This document shows positions 63,101 through 64,000 of a stretch of 64,000 nt of DNA, in pieces. The first letter of the stretch is position 1. Each line of letters begins with the position of its first letter. Both the position numbers and the translations under genes were made by a program. Below the pieces are notes generated by a model, which was not told the DNA's origin, searched no databases, and saw only the letters and a list, made by a program, of their open reading frames with translations. The stretch is from Nitzschia sp. DOCU1 (Eukaryota; Bacillariophyta; Bacillariophyceae; Bacillariales; Bacillariaceae), in the NCBI GenBank assembly GCA_951394045.1, contig OX595991.1, forward strand, positions 372,001 through 436,000, written 5' to 3'.

Positions 63101-64000
63101 GATACAGGTCGGTGACAGATGGTACAGAATTGGTGGTGAGGCGCCGAAGGACTCTGCTTCTTCTGCCGTCAAAGATACGGAAAAGGGTCTTGATTGGATC
63201 AAGACGTTCAATTTTTCCTTGAACGGGAGTTCTGTGAAGCACATGCATCGTTCGTTGCAGACCTCAAATGCCCCTACATTTCAGATGAGAGTTTCCCTGA
63301 CATCACCGCGCATTATTCTTTCATCTGACCCGATGGAAGGCGTCGTTTCTCGTCTGGTTCTCCGAATGAGCCATCTCGACCTGTTGCATGTGAATTCCGG
63401 GATTGATTACGCAGTCATGAGATCCTTCCTGCTGGACGAGGTCGAAGTGTACACACTGTCTGGTACCCTTAAGAGGAGAAAACGAGAAGGAGAAAACTCG
63501 TTGATTCATCCCTGGAGCGTCGGGGGGATAATGGAGAAGTGCAACGGCCAGAACGTCGGCAACTGCAAAGAGCATGTGGTCAGGATCAGTGCAGACGTCC
63601 TCCAAGCAAGAGCATCCTATTCTGACATGGCAGTCGCAATCGAAGTGTGTCTCAGTGTCGCGCACTCAGCAAGCGACGAAGGGCATCTTCAGATTTCAAA
63701 ATCTTCGTCATCGGGCTCAATACCGAATTCTAGCTTTTCGACTGGCCCAGAACTAACCCCTCACATAGCTGTGGACCCGGAAGCGGATGAGGGCAAGTTC
63801 TGTTCCGGCCCAGATTTTTCCCTTTTCGACGTTGAATGCGACGGATTTGAACTCCTCGTGGCGGATGATAGTGGGCGCCATTTCGCTACAAACCAAGACC
63901 TTATCATCCTTTCGCTCGGGAAAGTCCTATTCAGCCATAGGGAGCGACGCGGCAAACCTTCGAGAATGCATCTTCGGCTACATGGATTTGACCTTTTCGA
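57195..64000 (+). CDS. VPS13: VPS13-family bridge-like lipid transfer protein, N-terminal 2268 residues
   Basis: The frame opens at ATG 57195 and stays open without a stop or obvious intron to the window edge, 2268 codons. The start MFERYLTDALTTNFGHFVEGLD and the following LSAWKGELVLRDLTLKQNAL are the chorein_N module that caps VPS13/ATG2 lipid channels. RWSWVQEWLSTLLSTLSVTVRNIHVRYED is the next conserved VPS13 element. Long beta-rich repeats (bridge domain) follow, with insertions of Ser/Thr and acidic low complexity, and repeated segments like VFSRLQSQW-type ends and FEFIDYFFEGILG. VPS13 moves phospholipids between organelles at contact sites. The C-terminal VAB, DH-like and PH domains lie beyond the window, so the paralogue type cannot be assigned. 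Confidence 0.9.
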   Translation, partial: MFERYLTDALTTNFGHFVEGLDAQNVRLSAWKGELVLRDLTLKQNALEHVFGKDCPVELAFGRVGNLELRIPWSLFRSQDKTKFLSTTSPCSIVLSDVNILMTPRKRRRRNDNDEEEDKPEQDEMTMEQRRIQREKLVQSLLDGHLLRRVTESTVSSSSSRWSWVQEWLSTLLSTLSVTVRNIHVRYEDPGTCMGFVWDSNTCQPVVDKTSVPRSIRRYRPAFAVGITLQQFSVESSSDKEEEEKEGEGKDDVKTTTSTNPPVGQTAPYESRRKLAAAERLAIYWDSDCHLMAVHSDTVCLGDKVAMNHSTYYQLAFEAANRFNTTSLPDPTVMSSTVTAGNSSFEHGSLYKQRHSYVLDPISPSVSLTLVSPKDSAAAASSQKKARRSSHTKLESIYSTDNDSDDSSNDDGSAMVSSVSAATTTTTGPQPETTNDQIVMTPPSSVRIHLPPCTFTLARSTLEDTAYIRKSLSIWRHATKGILSEATLRRLAKLRPTLPPQQDPQGWWFYAAQATLALSQVNNNSNREGKDKTKAQSSSERSFRRRRGWRGFFEAFQRRKQYVGLYQSLVQQLLLESPSSSAATTAAVGDVDPTIAHQKLLEMEDELLPDEIVAFRLALYETWNATSFVLRAKPQQSPKVGSPTAATTTTTSSWQLWTTTSASETPQAEDALESDSDILSERHRIAMMVEMTQALERERANVRKSAKEEAVRQASLQSLPVIDRHEDGENQEQSDTEDKAVIWKASVACNEIAIQINDEAISSTKSLKRATPVVRFSCAWVQDQWWYHDDSWDIDCSLSSLLVKDLTQSKAKLSHGYFPNLIARKAVDENTTNVADFVWIDGQRHHKGLSIAVRRRLHWNADRDFEFLSDFDRGSTTETRVRILPMEVVYSTVPVEVATRVLGTVKTPELVDDYHRMAAAAHGWQERQKKKFLAALAHKRKKIIVDVDVGAPELLIPEDINNPESPLLAFDLGRLRIFNDEASMESSLEYDDQWRLVLSNIQVRSATVASFGHYSSTVAASPSFPGSRQIVEPFSLDFAVSTRIASEDSHDPSAQTKVRIFATLPRLAFNLNSSSIRLVSRLQSQWQRRRRQAKAPIPPVPSTVIIEKDKQLGTTESRQAPAFSNQGAARSKPPQGQTSTSRVVKFEFTAPVISLRLDNDTEDIKRPIERPKMDVPLLDLAFRGIRGSVVQEAAPTGVSSTVFDARLHSLGAIDLVQTAGRDFALLMASAPPEYLNGLVVDGKTYAWASGDIGKSELWSGKDLVTIQYSSTTAKDADDSTIPDKLSIGFHELYVEWNPETFASIQESIRIPSEESDLPLTYVEAQESDPVSDDEFFDAVEAVSIDSYPDETSFRLVSEVASSSFETAEADLKTPLLARQSSIGSGALSLGIQHSLSSIGTAGLSPPRMVHSSVIPLSPHQSSYPIQSPGTEKLEPRGEAVSQTLPSKGFEVAFELSKLRVSFNKESRHRKVIIAQMDGTSISYTTMALGGSKTKMNIGNLVWTDPATSENSTLYGQILGLKTKTHKSTGDELSSLLEMEILINPRTRTFESGLNPSDDDPARPVKIDRVQGVATGCNYFVQAKFSPMRFVFLEQLWFEFIDYFFEGILGNAVWGSKTSAAPASPVAEYGQELLRGSRFLPGSDANGFNFTRFNIQLESPELLFPVTYNSPHFLRLDLGGIHVTNKYDGTLIDGNGSSEELGARMQWFNNCAIVMSDLRLFSWNGKELGQNAVVANVALRWPTGPSAPLVSPKWRVKCSFDSLDITLRRADYALIQHIITYNIGEQSRHLNEWHALQKLSPADFLAYTESILVHYGYDQKDVTPTTYDLRVSIPCVSAKFVDSVNKPIAVARCIDLVWSLRKDSDLISKQKATFDINLEAPSSSSSMEKLLSSWKYDQATLLEDFESDENEEIPELTYTSTTLPCGDNTKELEIVDACIYADIPAWRNFVDFFSSLPEPALFEESEITTSIQVGDRWYRIGGEAPKDSASSAVKDTEKGLDWIKTFNFSLNGSSVKHMHRSLQTSNAPTFQMRVSLTSPRIILSSDPMEGVVSRLVLRMSHLDLLHVNSGIDYAVMRSFLLDEVEVYTLSGTLKRRKREGENSLIHPWSVGGIMEKCNGQNVGNCKEHVVRISADVLQARASYSDMAVAIEVCLSVAHSASDEGHLQISKSSSSGSIPNSSFSTGPELTPHIAVDPEADEGKFCSGPDFSLFDVECDGFELLVADDSGRHFATNQDLIILSLGKVLFSHRERRGKPSRMHLRLHGFDLF

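Overview
The window is nuclear DNA of a eukaryote, most likely a diatom (stramenopile alga). The reasons are compact, mostly intron-poor genes with short GT-AG introns (about 70-390 nt), a typical eukaryotic gene set (actin, Rab2, SDS22, SCYL1, CCCH/WD40, VPS13), FkbM-type methyltransferases with an N-terminal membrane anchor, and two members of what I recognise as a diatom-type protein family of unknown function. There are no operons, ribosome binding sites, CRISPR arrays or recognisable transposase/reverse transcriptase genes. The assignment comes from reading the sequence only. Layout, left to right. 1-8.6 kb: a partial Ser/Arg-rich gene (-), a spliced FkbM methyltransferase (+), a free-standing P-type ATPase actuator-domain protein (-), and a 3.4 kb stretch without a clear protein gene that holds degenerate GGATCC-bearing repeats, intron-like signals and a perfect 49-bp palindrome; then a diatom-type unknown (-). 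8.6-9.7 kb: a 2-oxoglutarate/Fe(II) oxygenase (+). 10.0-18.0 kb: three tandem paralogues on the minus strand that combine Tudor-like modules with a RING finger; two of them also carry NUMOD1/IENR1-like repeats, a DNA-binding module best known from homing endonucleases. This cluster is the most unusual content of the window. 18.7-33.6 kb: ARM-like protein (-), actin copy 1 (-), CCCH/WD40 protein (-) head-to-head with Rab2 (+), a long PDZ/coiled-coil protein (-), SDS22 (-) head-to-head with an NQO-type flavoprotein (+). 34.1-41.3 kb: actin copies 2 (+), 3 (-) and 4 (-), with a second spliced FkbM methyltransferase (+) between 3 and 4; copies 2 and 3 converge on a minisatellite broken by a 200-N assembly gap. 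41.9-64 kb: a second diatom-type unknown (+), a MATE transporter (-), a membrane-anchored proline-iminopeptidase-like hydrolase (+), a SCYL1-type pseudokinase (-), a two-TM unknown (+), an 798-aa unknown (+), a membrane SDR (-), and the first 6.8 kb of a VPS13-type lipid transfer gene (+), which runs off the window. Functionally this is a housekeeping neighbourhood with several membrane-traffic genes (RAB2, SCYL1, VPS13, actin), but they are not organised as a pathway. Two local expansions stand out: the RING-Tudor-NUMOD cluster (chromatin/ubiquitin flavour, inferred) and the four near-identical actin genes, which keep the same single phase-1 intron after codon 20 and look homogenised by gene conversion or recent duplication.
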